Assembly (NCBI GenBank): GCA_031291035.1
Contig: JAISLI010000046.1
Coordinates: 1-41,086 of the forward strand
Origin: Desulfovibrio sp.
GTDB taxonomy: Bacteria > Desulfobacterota > Desulfovibrionia > Desulfovibrionales > Desulfovibrionaceae
DNA length: 41,086 nucleotides
Direction: 5' to 3'
Shown here one piece after another: positions 1 through 11,766 of this stretch. Positions within the stretch are counted from its first letter, which is position 1, and each line of letters starts with the position of its first letter. The position numbers and the translations under genes are program-made. The notes beneath the pieces are model-generated. The model ran no database searches and was not told the DNA's origin. It saw nothing but the letters and a program-made list of their open reading frames with translations.

Positions 1-1293
1 CAGCCCTGTCAGGCGTTGCAGGCGCATATCCAGAATGGCCTGGGCCTGCTCATCCGACAGGGATAAGGATGACATCAGCCCTTCCCTGGCTTCCTGGGGA
101 GTCTTGGATCCCCGAATCAGGGCCACCACGGCGTCGATGTGATCCAAGGCAGCGCGCAGTCCCTCCAGAATGTGGGCTCTGGCCCGGGATTTGCGCAAAT
201 CGAAGCGGGTGCGGCGCAGCACGACTTCCCGCCTGTGTTCCAGAAAACAGGCCAGGGCCGACTTGAGAGTGAGCAGTTGCGGGCGGTTGCCCACCACCGC
301 AAGCATGTTGTAGGCATAGGTGCTTTCCAGAGGGGTATACTTATACAGGGAGTTGATGATTATCTCCGCAATAGCTCCCCGGCGCAGGTCCAGGACGATG
401 CGGATGCCCCTGCGGTCCGATTCGTCCCGCAGGTCCGCTATGCCCTCAATTTTCCGCTCGTTGATCAGGCCGGCAATCTTTTCCACCAGGACGCTTTTGT
501 TCAAAGCATAGGGGATTTCCCGGATGACAAGCGCTTCTCCGCCCTTGGCGCGGTTTTCCACTTCCACTTTGCCCCGGACCTTCACCGCGCCCCGGCCTGT
601 GGCCAGAGCCTCTTTCAGGCCGGCGCCAGCGTAAATAACGCCGGCTGTGGGAAAATCCGGACCCTGCACATATTGCATGAGATCCTGGTTAGAGAGATCC
701 TGATTTTCCAGCAGGGCCAGGAGCGCTGCGCAGAGTTCGCCCAAGTTGTGGGGCGGAATATTTGTGGCCATGCCCACGGCAATGCCTGTGGAGCCGTTCA
801 GCAGCAGATTGGGCACCCTGGCCGGCAGGACTGCAGGTTCCTGCAAGGAATTGTCATAATTGGGGCGGAATTCCACAGTCTCCTTGTCAATATCCGCCAG
901 AAATTCCCCGGCCAAGCGGGTCATGCGCACTTCCGTATAGCGCATGGCCGCCGGCGGGTCTCCGTCCACGGAACCGAAATTGCCCTGGCCGTCCACCAGC
1001 GGATCCCGCATGGAAAAATCCTGCGCCATGCGCACCAAAGCGTCGTAAACGGCGGAATCACCGTGAGGATGGTATTTGCCTATGACGTCGCCGACAATGC
1101 GGGCGGATTTCTTGTGCGGGCGGTTCCAGGCGTTGCCGAGTTCATGCTGGGCAAAGAGAATGCGCCGGTGCACGGGCTTCAGGCCGTCGCGAACGTCAGG
1201 TATGGCCCGCCCGATGATGACCGACAGTGAATATTCAAGATAGGACTTGCGCAGCTCTTTTTCTATGCTGACTTGAGGCAATTCTTCTGACAC
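1..1293 (-). CDS. gyrA: DNA gyrase subunit A (partial; C-terminus beyond window)
   Basis: Breakage-reunion subunit of DNA gyrase, which with GyrB introduces negative supercoils. The 431 visible codons begin at a GTG (reading [14 protein letters not shown]) preceded by GAGGG, 16 bp after gyrB. Seen: the quinolone-determining stretch [14 protein letters not shown] with Ser at about residue 80 and Asp at about 84 (wild-type state by comparison with E. coli S83/D87), and the catalytic tyrosine in AMRYTEVRM at about residue 119. The frame stays open to the first base of the window, so the tower, coiled-coil and beta-pinwheel domains lie outside. It is the fourth gene of a dnaA-dnaN-gyrB-gyrA series on the minus strand. 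Identification is certain; only the C-terminus is unseen. Confidence 0.95.
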   Translation of the reverse strand, partial: MSEELPQVSIEKELRKSYLEYSLSVIIGRAIPDVRDGLKPVHRRILFAQHELGNAWNRPHKKSARIVGDVIGKYHPHGDSAVYDALVRMAQDFSMRDPLVDGQGNFGSVDGDPPAAMRYTEVRMTRLAGEFLADIDKETVEFRPNYDNSLQEPAVLPARVPNLLLNGSTGIAVGMATNIPPHNLGELCAALLALLENQDLSNQDLMQYVQGPDFPTAGVIYAGAGLKEALATGRGAVKVRGKVEVENRAKGGEALVIREIPYALNKSVLVEKIAGLINERKIEGIADLRDESDRRGIRIVLDLRRGAIAEIIINSLYKYTPLESTYAYNMLAVVGNRPQLLTLKSALACFLEHRREVVLRRTRFDLRKSRARAHILEGLRAALDHIDAVVALIRGSKTPQEAREGLMSSLSLSDEQAQAILDMRLQRLTGL

Positions 1294-1309
1294 GGTTCCC
1301 TCGAAAATT

Positions 1310-4884
<3,575 letters not shown>

Positions 4885-5027
4885 ATTGTTATTCCTTATT
4901 ATATAATGTTATTTTGTTACTTTGTGTTATTATGTATTGAAATTACATAATTTTTTGTAAACACCACAAGGCTTGAACCAGGAACAGGAGACACGGGAGA
5001 AAAGCTTTTTCAGAGTCGACGGGCATA
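4885..5027. other. AT-rich dnaA-dnaN spacer
   Basis: 143 bp between dnaA and dnaN. The half next to dnaN (about 4885-4960) is very AT-rich, with runs such as ATTATATAATG, while the rest is mixed. A TATAAT-like hexamer occurs on the minus strand at 4898-4903 but lies too close to the dnaN ribosome site to serve dnaN. I find no TTATNCACA DnaA box on either strand. It could be part of a split origin, but nothing here proves it. Confidence 0.4.
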
Positions 5028-6047
5028 TTATGACAGATTTTTTTCAGCTTCCGTCACTTTTGTGTAGACATCTTTGTTTGTAAGCAACAATTTTTTAATT
5101 TTATTAAAAGCATAGATGATAGTGCTGTGATTTTTTCCCTCAAATTCCCTGCCGATATCGGCATAGGTAAGCCGCAAATTTTTTCTGCAGAGATACATGG
5201 CCGTCTGTCTGGCCTGTACAATGTCTGGGCTGCGTTTTTCTCCAAGTATATCCTCCGCGCGCACGTTGAAAGCCTGGGCTGTACTGTTAATGATTTTTTT
5301 GCAGGTAGCCGGTTTTTTCAGACCGCCTGCGGAGACTATGCTTTGTATGTCGTCCCTGGAAGGGTTTTTATTGTGTACGTTTATAAAAGCTTTTATTTTC
5401 AGTAAAAGTCCATGCAAAAGACGTATCTGCGAACAGCTCTGGGCCAGAAAGAGGCATTGATCACGTTCAAGAGGGATGTTTTTCTTTTTACAGACATCGC
5501 GTGCGTAAAGCAGCCGCACGTCCATATCCGGCGCGGCCAATTCCACCACAAGGCCGCTTTCCAGACGCGAGCGCAGCCGTTCTCCCAGAAAATTCAGAGA
5601 ATTGGAGTTTCCGGCGCAGGTAAAGACAACCTGACAATTTTTTTCTGCGGAAGAGGCGGGGCAGGCGTCCAGTATCAGTTCAAGGGCGCGCTGTTCGGTT
5701 TTTTTGTTAGCCAGTTCCTGCATGTCGTCCAGAAGCAGGGCGCTGTGGCCTTGCCAGAAGTCTTCCGGCCGCAGTATCCATTCGGTGTTCTCCTTGCAGA
5801 AGAGTAGCGCCTTGGTGCAAACCACTTGCTCCGACAAGTATTTTTTTTGGAAAATAGTCGCCAGAGTATGCAGAAGATGGCTTTTTCCGACTCCTACAGG
5901 GCCGCAAAGAGTGAAAGGGTTGTATATTTCACCCGGATTTTTGCGCACTATTTCGGTAAGAGCGGCCAGAGGAAAACTGTTTTTGGCATTGTGCAAAAAT
6001 GTCTTGAAAGGATTTTCTTCCTGGAGCGCCGGAAAATGTGAAATCAT
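5028..6047 (-). CDS. dnaA: Short DnaA-type replication initiator (domains III-IV only)
   Basis: AAA+ initiator that binds origin DnaA boxes and opens the duplex. 339 aa, against about 440-470 for typical DnaA. Walker A GPVGVGKSH lies near residue 49-57, Walker B LLLDDMQ near 105, and the arginine-finger region follows in GERLRSRLESG. The C-terminal DNA-binding domain IV carries ARQTAMYLCRKNLRLTYADIG and the signature GKNHSTIIYA. The N-terminal domain I, which contacts DnaB helicase, and linker II are essentially absent: the AAA+ core starts within about 25 residues. No strong ribosome site precedes the ATG. It sits directly upstream of dnaN-gyrB-gyrA. It may be the sole initiator with a reduced architecture, or a paralogue with a full-length DnaA elsewhere; the window cannot decide. 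Confidence 0.88.
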   Translation of the reverse strand: MISHFPALQEENPFKTFLHNAKNSFPLAALTEIVRKNPGEIYNPFTLCGPVGVGKSHLLHTLATIFQKKYLSEQVVCTKALLFCKENTEWILRPEDFWQGHSALLLDDMQELANKKTEQRALELILDACPASSAEKNCQVVFTCAGNSNSLNFLGERLRSRLESGLVVELAAPDMDVRLLYARDVCKKKNIPLERDQCLFLAQSCSQIRLLHGLLLKIKAFINVHNKNPSRDDIQSIVSAGGLKKPATCKKIINSTAQAFNVRAEDILGEKRSPDIVQARQTAMYLCRKNLRLTYADIGREFEGKNHSTIIYAFNKIKKLLLTNKDVYTKVTEAEKNLS

Positions 6048-6321
6048 GACGGTGCCAGTTGTAATTTTCAGAGATTGTCAATACGTACAGGCTGGTTCCA
6101 CAACCAGTGAACACGCAAGGGGCTTACGATACCATTTTTTTTTCTTTGAAACAAGGCTGAGTTTGCCGTATAACCATTTGTTTCTGTTTGTAATCAATTA
6201 TTTTTGTGTCCTTTTAGTTTTTTTTGGACAAAAAACTTCATTTCCGGACGGGGCCAAAGATGTTGTCTGGCCAGGTCAGCGCCTTGAATCATGCCGGATT
6301 TTAAGATAATGGTATGCGTCC
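6048..6321. other. Candidate replication-origin region (dnaA upstream gap)
   Basis: 274 bp between divergent dnaA and the M23 peptidase gene. It contains an AT-rich core (about 6130-6245) with long T runs and a perfect 6-bp dyad CTGGTT-CCAC-AACCAG at 6092-6107. Gene orientation switches here: minus to the left, mostly plus to the right, as expected when forks diverge. I found no clear TTATNCACA box, so origin function is inferred from position only. Promoters for both flanking genes must also lie here. Confidence 0.35.
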
Positions 6322-7860
6322 ATGAAAAAAAATATTGCCGTATTCCGCGCGCTGATTCTTTTGTGTCTGGCAGGGGGCGTGTTTGAGCTTTCCGCCAAGC
6401 CCGTATCTGACGACGGGGGTGTTATCACCGTTCTGGAGCAAGTGGTATCCGCGGGAGCGGAGGAAGAAGCGAAAGCGGAATCACCGGATGAATCCGGCAC
6501 AATAAAAGTTCATGAGGGTGTTAGCCTCGACGAAAACGGCAAAGCCGTTCTGCCTGAAAATGATGACGGACAGACCGGAGGGAAAGCCCCTGAGATTGAG
6601 CGCGACAAATACGCGGTTGACAGCCTGGAACAACCGGAAATATCTGAACCGGCGGATGTGGTTGTGCATGGCACGGTGGAAAAGGGCGACACCGTGGGCA
6701 AGATTCTGGAAAAAAATTCCGGGCAGAGCGTACAGTCATACATTCATGCGGCAAAGCGGATTTTTTCCCCGCGTTCTTTTCGGACGGGGCAACCGTACAT
6801 GATCGTCACAGACAGCTTCACCGGCCGGCTCAAACGTTTTGAATACGAAATAGATGCTCACCGGCGTCTTGTGGTGGAGGGAATCGAAAATCCGGTAACC
6901 CGGTTGGAGGCCATAGAATACATCACAACCCTTGCTGTGGTGGAGGCCGTAATAAACGACAACATGTTTCAGGCGGTTGCGGATATTGGAGAGAGTCCGC
7001 AGCTTGCCCTGCGTTTGGCGGATCTTTTCGGGGCTGAGATCAATTTTATCCGCGATCTGCAGGAAGGAGACGCCTTTGCCGTTTTGATCGAAAAACGGCA
7101 GAGGGACGGGAATTCCGCCGGTTACGGCCGTATTCTGGCGGCCCGTTTCATGAACAGGGGCAAGGTGTTTGAGGCCTTTCTGTTTCGCGACGGGGACCAG
7201 AAACCGCAACATTACAACCGCAAGGGCGAGAATTTGCGTAAAACCCTGCTTCAGGCCCCTTTGGCCTTTACGCGCGTAACGTCGCGTTTCAGCATGAATC
7301 GTCTGCATCCGATTTTGGGCGTGAATCGTCCGCATCCGGGCGTGGATTACGGCGCGCCCACAGGTACGCCGGTAAAGGCCGTGGGCGACGGCGTCGTAAG
7401 GGTCAAGGGCTGGGCCGGCGGCTACGGCAATCAGGTCGTCCTCAGGCATTCTGCGGGTCTGGATTCGCTGTATTCGCATCTTTCCGGCTATGCCCGCGGG
7501 ATATCCGCGGGGAGCAGAGTGCGGCAGGGGCAGGTGATAGGCTTTGTGGGCAGTACAGGCCTGGCCAGCGGCCCGCATCTGGATTTCCGCCTGCGGCAGA
7601 ATGGCCGCTTCATCAACCCTCTCAAGGCGATCAACCCGCGCGGGGAGCCTGTTTCCGCCAAAAACAAGGGAGCTTTTGAGAGAATCGCTGCCGAGGAACT
7701 GGCCCTGCTGGACGGAGAGAAAACTTTGGACAACTACACCACGGAACGCTTTGTGCCGGAGCATATTGTGCTGGACACGACCCGGCCGGACGAGATAAAG
7801 AAGGAAAAGGGGCTCCCGAAAACAGCCTCCGGAAAACAGAAGCGGCGCAGACGGAAGTAA
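6322..7860 (+). CDS. Exported OapA-like/M23 family metallopeptidase (murein endopeptidase type)
   Basis: Predicted periplasmic enzyme that cuts peptide cross-links in peptidoglycan, like E. coli MepM. 512 aa. Residues 1-25 form a signal peptide (MKKN, a hydrophobic stretch, ALS-type end with ELSAKP). A long acidic linker follows. Around 120-190 lies an OapA/LysM-like domain beginning GTVEKGDTVGKIL. The M23 domain at about 325-435 has HPGVDYG (zinc ligands H338 and D342), LYSHLSGY (H386) and GPHLDFRL. In the last motif the usual HxH reads H-L-D, so the second histidine is aspartate. The tail is lysine/arginine-rich (KQKRRRRK). It is divergent from dnaA and probably monocistronic or leads the next small gene 33 bp on. 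Confidence 0.87.
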   Translation: MKKNIAVFRALILLCLAGGVFELSAKPVSDDGGVITVLEQVVSAGAEEEAKAESPDESGTIKVHEGVSLDENGKAVLPENDDGQTGGKAPEIERDKYAVDSLEQPEISEPADVVVHGTVEKGDTVGKILEKNSGQSVQSYIHAAKRIFSPRSFRTGQPYMIVTDSFTGRLKRFEYEIDAHRRLVVEGIENPVTRLEAIEYITTLAVVEAVINDNMFQAVADIGESPQLALRLADLFGAEINFIRDLQEGDAFAVLIEKRQRDGNSAGYGRILAARFMNRGKVFEAFLFRDGDQKPQHYNRKGENLRKTLLQAPLAFTRVTSRFSMNRLHPILGVNRPHPGVDYGAPTGTPVKAVGDGVVRVKGWAGGYGNQVVLRHSAGLDSLYSHLSGYARGISAGSRVRQGQVIGFVGSTGLASGPHLDFRLRQNGRFINPLKAINPRGEPVSAKNKGAFERIAAEELALLDGEKTLDNYTTERFVPEHIVLDTTRPDEIKKEKGLPKTASGKQKRRRRK

Positions 7861-7893
7861 GCGGATGCGGCTTCATGGTCAAGGAGCTTTGTC

Positions 7894-8118
7894 ATGATTG
7901 TGTATGATCCCATTTCTCAAGGCAATGCCGTCATTCAGCATGCCTCCAGAGATCAGGTTGTGGTGATATCCTATCCGCCGTCGGTTGTTGTGGATGGTTT
8001 GGCCGCTGTGGGCCAGTTGACGGATTCCGCCAGCGCGCGTTCTTTCATGCAGGATCAATGGCGCGCCGTGGCCGGCAACATGCTCGGTATGGGAGCCATT
8101 GTGAACGGGTATTGGTAG
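7894..8118 (+). CDS. Small protein of unknown function
   Basis: 74 aa, starting at an ATG with a good AAGGAG site seven bases upstream. It has no signal peptide and no clear transmembrane segment. It is rich in Val, Ala and Gln, with a hydrophobic middle ([22 protein letters not shown]) and an aromatic end, NGYW. The ribosome site and its place 33 bp after the peptidase gene and 68 bp before gmd support it as real. I do not recognise the family. Confidence 0.5.
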   Translation: MIVYDPISQGNAVIQHASRDQVVVISYPPSVVVDGLAAVGQLTDSASARSFMQDQWRAVAGNMLGMGAIVNGYW

Positions 8119-8186
8119 GGAATCATGAATATTGTTTCTTCGACTGTCCGCCGGAGTTCCTGTTGTTGCAACGAGTCGCGCAACGC

Positions 8187-9398
8187 ATGAAAAAAGCTCT
8201 GATAACCGGCATTACCGGGCAGGACGGTTCCTATCTGGCAAAATTCCTTCTGGAAAAAGGCTATGAAGTCCACGGCGTCAAGCGGAGATCTTCCTCGCTC
8301 AACACACAGCGAATTGACAATATTTTTCAGGATGTTTACCAGGACGGCAGAACCTTTTATCTGCACTATGGCGATTTATGCGACAGTTCCGGCATAATCA
8401 GGCTGGTGCAGAAAATTCTTCCGGATGAAATTTACAATCTTGCCGCGCAGAGCCATGTAAAAGTTTCCTTTGAGCAGCCCGAATACACGGCGGAGGTCAA
8501 TGCCATCGGCACGCTGCGCGTGCTTGAAGCGGTGCGCCTGTTGGGGCTTGCGAGAAAAACGCGCGTGTATCAGGCTTCCACTTCCGAACTGTTCGGCCTT
8601 GTGAGGGAGAGCCCCCAGACGGAAATAACGCCTTTTTACCCCCGCTCGCCCTATGCCTGCGCCAAGCTGTTCGGCTACTGGATTACGGTGAACTACCGTG
8701 AGGCTTACGGGATGTTCGCCTGCAACGGCATTTTGTTCAATCATGAATCTCCCGTGCGCGGCGAAACTTTTGTCACCCGCAAGATAACGCGGACCTTGTG
8801 CCGCATTGTGCTGGGCCTTGCTCCCTGCCTGTACCTGGGCAACCTGAATGCTCTGCGCGACTGGGGACACGCCCGCGATTACGTGGAGATGATGTGGCTG
8901 ATGCTCCAGCAGGACAGGCCGGATGACTATGTTATTGCCACCGGCCGCCAGCGTTCCGTGCGCGATTTTGTCAATGCGGCCGCGGGCCGTCTCGGCCTGA
9001 AACTCTGCTGGGAAGGCCAGGGCGTTAACGAGGCCGGCAAAATAGCCTCCTTTGATGAAAGTGTTATTGTTGACAGACTGGCGCAGGCGGGTGAAAACGC
9101 GGAACGGCCAAGCGGAACGCAGCGTTCTCACCTCAGGGACGTTGCCCGGATCGTATTGAAAAATACCGCGCTCAGGCCGGGAACGGCAATTGTGCGGGTG
9201 AGCCCGGAGTATTTTCGCCCCACGGAAGTGGAAACGCTTTTGGGCGATCCCTCCAAGGCCGGTCTGCAGCTTGATTGGCGGCCCGTTTCCTCCTTTGAGC
9301 AACTTGTTGCGGAAATGGTGGATTGCGACTTTGCGGAGGTCAGGCGCGAGTGTCTGTGCCGTCATGCGGGCTTCGCGGTCAGCCGGTCTTCGGAATAG
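8187..9398 (+). CDS. gmd: GDP-mannose 4,6-dehydratase
   Basis: Converts GDP-D-mannose to GDP-4-keto-6-deoxy-D-mannose, the branch point to GDP-rhamnose, GDP-fucose or GDP-perosamine for surface polysaccharide. 403 aa from the ATG at 8187, where homology begins with [21 protein letters not shown]; the frame is open further upstream but that part is not conserved. The extended SDR features are the Rossmann GITGQDG, the STSELFG active-site Thr/Ser and the catalytic Y-x3-K in SPYACAK, followed by [16 protein letters not shown] and the RDWGHARDY segment. It is somewhat longer than the usual 345-375 aa, with an extra C-terminal tail. No reductase or epimerase partner is adjacent; the phosphomannomutase for upstream GDP-mannose synthesis lies 0.7 kb away on the other strand. 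Confidence 0.93.
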   Translation: MKKALITGITGQDGSYLAKFLLEKGYEVHGVKRRSSSLNTQRIDNIFQDVYQDGRTFYLHYGDLCDSSGIIRLVQKILPDEIYNLAAQSHVKVSFEQPEYTAEVNAIGTLRVLEAVRLLGLARKTRVYQASTSELFGLVRESPQTEITPFYPRSPYACAKLFGYWITVNYREAYGMFACNGILFNHESPVRGETFVTRKITRTLCRIVLGLAPCLYLGNLNALRDWGHARDYVEMMWLMLQQDRPDDYVIATGRQRSVRDFVNAAAGRLGLKLCWEGQGVNEAGKIASFDESVIVDRLAQAGENAERPSGTQRSHLRDVARIVLKNTALRPGTAIVRVSPEYFRPTEVETLLGDPSKAGLQLDWRPVSSFEQLVAEMVDCDFAEVRRECLCRHAGFAVSRSSE

Positions 9399-9410
9399 GC
9401 GGCCATGTCC

Positions 9411-9509
9411 GTTATTGAACTGTTCTTGTTGCAAGCGCTCAAAAATACGGGTGAGAATGCCGGTTTTGGCCCAGTAGCTCATCTTTGACATTGCCACGCT
9501 GAGTTGGAA
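9411..9509 (-). pseudogene. Transposase fragment (IS5-like)
   Basis: On the minus strand a short stretch reads LSVAMSKMSYWAKTGI followed by LTRIFERLQQEQ. This resembles the region of IS5-family transposases after the first helix bundle (a 'W-x-K-x-G-[IV]-x-x-[RI]' pattern). The reading has no start region or DDE core, so it is a relic. The family assignment rests on one motif. Confidence 0.4.
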
Positions 9510-9608
9510 GGCAGCCGGAGATTCGTTTTAATTGGAGTTTTGTTATTTTCATACCGATAACTTAAAAGATTTTGTCAAGTAGTATCAACAGGCCCTAATA
9601 TAATACGG

Positions 9609-9800
9609 TTAGTCACTACACAGACGATTGTAATTGTCTATGGCGTCCTTATCCCCCTGTTCTCCGGCAGTACGCCATAAGCGGCAAGCTTCCTGTCTGT
9701 TGCGAATTATTCCTTTTCCATTCCAGAGCATCACAGCCAAACGCGACTGCCCATCAGCATTCCCCTGGTCAGCGGCTTTCTGATACCACTTCCTACTCCG
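9609..9800 (-). pseudogene. Truncated Sel1-repeat (SLR) protein, C-terminal remnant
   Basis: About 60 residues on the minus strand form one and a half Sel1-like repeats: KWYQKAADQGNADGQSRLAV, then NGKGIIRNRQEACRLWRTAG and EQGDKDAIDNYNRL before the stop. Sel1 repeats are alpha-alpha solenoids used for protein binding. Upstream of about 9800 the frame stays open, but the sequence there is antisense to a different gene piece, so the N-terminus has been lost at a rearrangement junction. Confidence 0.6.
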
Positions 9801-9810
9801 CGGGATAAAA

Positions 9811-10020
9811 CCGCGAACCGAAGAAGAGTTGGTTGCTGCTATCGCAACAGCCCTGAGCGCCGTCAATGCTTCCGACTGGGTTGATATATACTGGACCGGC
9901 GAGGCCTGTGCGCCAAACGGCGTAATCTCCATGCAGGTGTACGATGGGTTCAATGCCTAGCAAAGCATCTATTATGACCCGAGCCTGCTGATTGCCACTG
10001 CCTGCCGCCGGATTCAGTAG
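9811..10020 (+). pseudogene. Unrecognised gene remnant with in-frame TAG
   Basis: The plus-strand frame reads RTEEELVAAIATALSAVNAS, then DWVDIYWTGEACAPNGVISM and QVYDGFNA, to a TAG at 9958. It continues in the same frame as QSIYYDPSLLIATACRRIQ to a second TAG at 10018. The composition looks coding (few Arg, mixed hydrophobics), but there is no start or 5' portion, because the sequence to the left belongs to the Sel1 remnant on the other strand. Family not recognised. Alternative: chance open frame. Confidence 0.35.
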
Positions 10021-10091
10021 GGCGGTTCAGGAGCGAAGCGTTTCGGCCTTTATTCCCGCCTGCCGATTTGTGAATCCCTCCCGGCACAAGC

Positions 10092-10120
10092 CCCGCCTGT
10101 GTCCGAAAAACACAGGCGGG
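10092..10120 (-). terminator. Hairpin downstream of the phosphomannomutase gene
   Basis: Perfect 10-bp stem CCCGCCTGTG / CACAGGCGGG with a 9-nt loop, 17 bp after the phosphomannomutase stop. No U-run follows the stem (the only T run is in the loop), so it is either a non-canonical terminator or an mRNA 3'-end stabiliser. Confidence 0.5.
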
Positions 10121-10136
10121 ACTTGACATTGGCGCA

Positions 10137-11522
10137 TTACCCGGCCTCCGCGTCAATACGCTCAAGCAGTTCTGCGGTCTTGTCTTCCAGCAGAGCGCGA
10201 TTGGCGCGGCTTTCCACATTCAGACGCAGAATCGGCTCAGTGTTGGACATGCGCACATTGAAACGCCAATCACGGAATTCCAGATTGACGCCGTCCAGAC
10301 GATCTTCGTACAGGGCTTCCGCTGCGTAATGGTCGCGGATGCTTTGCAGCAGTTTTTCGGCGTTCGGCACACGCCGGTTTATCTCCCCGCTGCAGGGCCA
10401 GGCGGCCGTGCGTTCCGCCGCCATCCCGGCAAGGGATTGCCCGGTGCGGGAAAGCAGAGAGGCCACAAGCAGCCAGGGCAGCATGCCGGAGTCACAAAAG
10501 GCGAAATCGCGAAAATAGTGGTGAGCGCTCATTTCCCCGCCGTACAGTGCGTCTTCCGCCCGCATTTTTTCCTTGATGAAAGCATGCCCTGTTTTGCTCA
10601 TGACGGGTATGCCGCCCGCGGCGAGCGCAATTTCCCTGGTATTCCAGTACACCCGCGGGTCATGGATGATTTTGCCGCCGGGGCGGCGGCCCAGGAGTTC
10701 CCTGGCCAGAATGCCGACACAATAGTAGCCTTCAATGAAATTGCCTTCCTCGTCGTAGAAAAAGCAGCGGTCGAAATCGCCGTCAAAGGCGATGCCCATA
10801 TCCGCGCCGCACTCTCTCACGGCCCTGGCCGTTCCTTCGCGTTTTTCCGGCAGAAGGGGATTGGGAACACCGTTCGGAAAACGCCCGTCGGCCTCCATCT
10901 GACGGAAAACAAGCTCAAAGGGCAACAGAGGCGCGAGTTCTTCAAGGATAAGGCCCGCGCAACCGTTGCCGGCATCCGCCAGAATTTTCAGGGGGGCGCG
11001 AGCGGGGCGGCCTATGCGGCTATATTCCGCGAGCCAGCGCACATATTCCTTGCGGAAAGAGAGGCGGCGCGTCTGAAGGGGGGGATGCCGCGGCGGCCGC
11101 ACGGGCGAAGCCGCATTCAGCAAGCCGCCGACGGCGGCTTGCAACTCGTCGAGGCCGGAATCCGCGCTTACCGGGACGGCCCCTCCGCGCACCAGCTTGA
11201 AACCGTTTTCGTCCGCCGGATTATGGCTCCCGGTGACCATAATTCCGCCGTCAAAGGCTTGCCGTGAAGCGGCGTAATATATTTCCTCGGTACCGCAAAG
11301 ACCGATATCCGTCACCCGCGCTCCTCCGGCATCAAGTCCTTTTGTGAGCGCGGCGCACAAATCCGGGCCGCTCAGCCTGGCATCACGGCCGACAACGACA
11401 TCGCGCGCGGCAAAATTTCGGGCGAAAGCGTATCCCAGAGCCCAGGCAACCGAATCGTCAAGGCTGTCCGGCACACGACCACGTATGTCGTAGGCTTTGA
11501 AGCAGGACAGCGTTTTTTTCAA
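10137..11522 (-). CDS. manB: Phosphomannomutase (alpha-D-phosphohexomutase family)
   Basis: Interconverts mannose-6-phosphate and mannose-1-phosphate, feeding GDP-mannose for glycans; some family members also act on glucose phosphates. 461 aa, normal for the family. Domain motifs in order: FKAYDIRG at residues 8-15, the phosphoserine loop VTGSHNPADENGFK near 97-110, the metal loop FDGDFDRC, the sugar-binding loop GGEMSAHH, and the phosphate loop RMSNTEPILRLNVE near the C-terminus. The start is TTG (11520-11522); no ATG occurs near it. GEMSAHH favours the PMM/PGM subgroup. It faces gmd across a decayed interval, and the two enzymes belong to the same sugar-nucleotide route. Confidence 0.92.
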   Translation of the reverse strand: MKKTLSCFKAYDIRGRVPDSLDDSVAWALGYAFARNFAARDVVVGRDARLSGPDLCAALTKGLDAGGARVTDIGLCGTEEIYYAASRQAFDGGIMVTGSHNPADENGFKLVRGGAVPVSADSGLDELQAAVGGLLNAASPVRPPRHPPLQTRRLSFRKEYVRWLAEYSRIGRPARAPLKILADAGNGCAGLILEELAPLLPFELVFRQMEADGRFPNGVPNPLLPEKREGTARAVRECGADMGIAFDGDFDRCFFYDEEGNFIEGYYCVGILARELLGRRPGGKIIHDPRVYWNTREIALAAGGIPVMSKTGHAFIKEKMRAEDALYGGEMSAHHYFRDFAFCDSGMLPWLLVASLLSRTGQSLAGMAAERTAAWPCSGEINRRVPNAEKLLQSIRDHYAAEALYEDRLDGVNLEFRDWRFNVRMSNTEPILRLNVESRANRALLEDKTAELLERIDAEAG

Positions 11523-11685
11523 AATCTTTTAACCGCAAATCATGTGGTTGGCGTACGGCACCGTTCCGGCAGCCCTCCCGGCGGCCGGGACAGCGCCTTG
11601 GGCGCATGGCGCAATATGCCACGTTTCGATGCGCCATGCAATCGGACCGGATTTGCGGGCCGGGGCATATTCTTCCAAAAAAGAA

Positions 11686-11723
11686 TTGACATTCATTTTC
11701 GCATTGCGCTATTTTACGAAAAT
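11686..11723 (+). promoter_or_regulatory. Promoter with overlapping dyad, upstream of the iron cluster
   Basis: TTGACA (11686-11691), an 18-bp spacer and TATTTT (11710-11715) form a sigma-70-like promoter about 50 bp before the first gene of the fez/feo series. A perfect 7-bp inverted repeat, ATTTTCG (11695-11701) and CGAAAAT (11717-11723), straddles the -10 box, the right place for a repressor. The dyad is AT-rich but is not a canonical Fur box, so the regulator is unknown; an iron-responsive repressor (Fur or DtxR type) is inferred from the cargo. Confidence 0.5.
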
Positions 11724-11766
11724 CGTTTGGGGAAACATACAACACTTTTTACTGAAGAGGTACTTC

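Noticed and set aside
139-1230. 363-codon plus-strand open frame
   Set aside because: It is antisense to gyrA, has no ribosome site and shows no family features.
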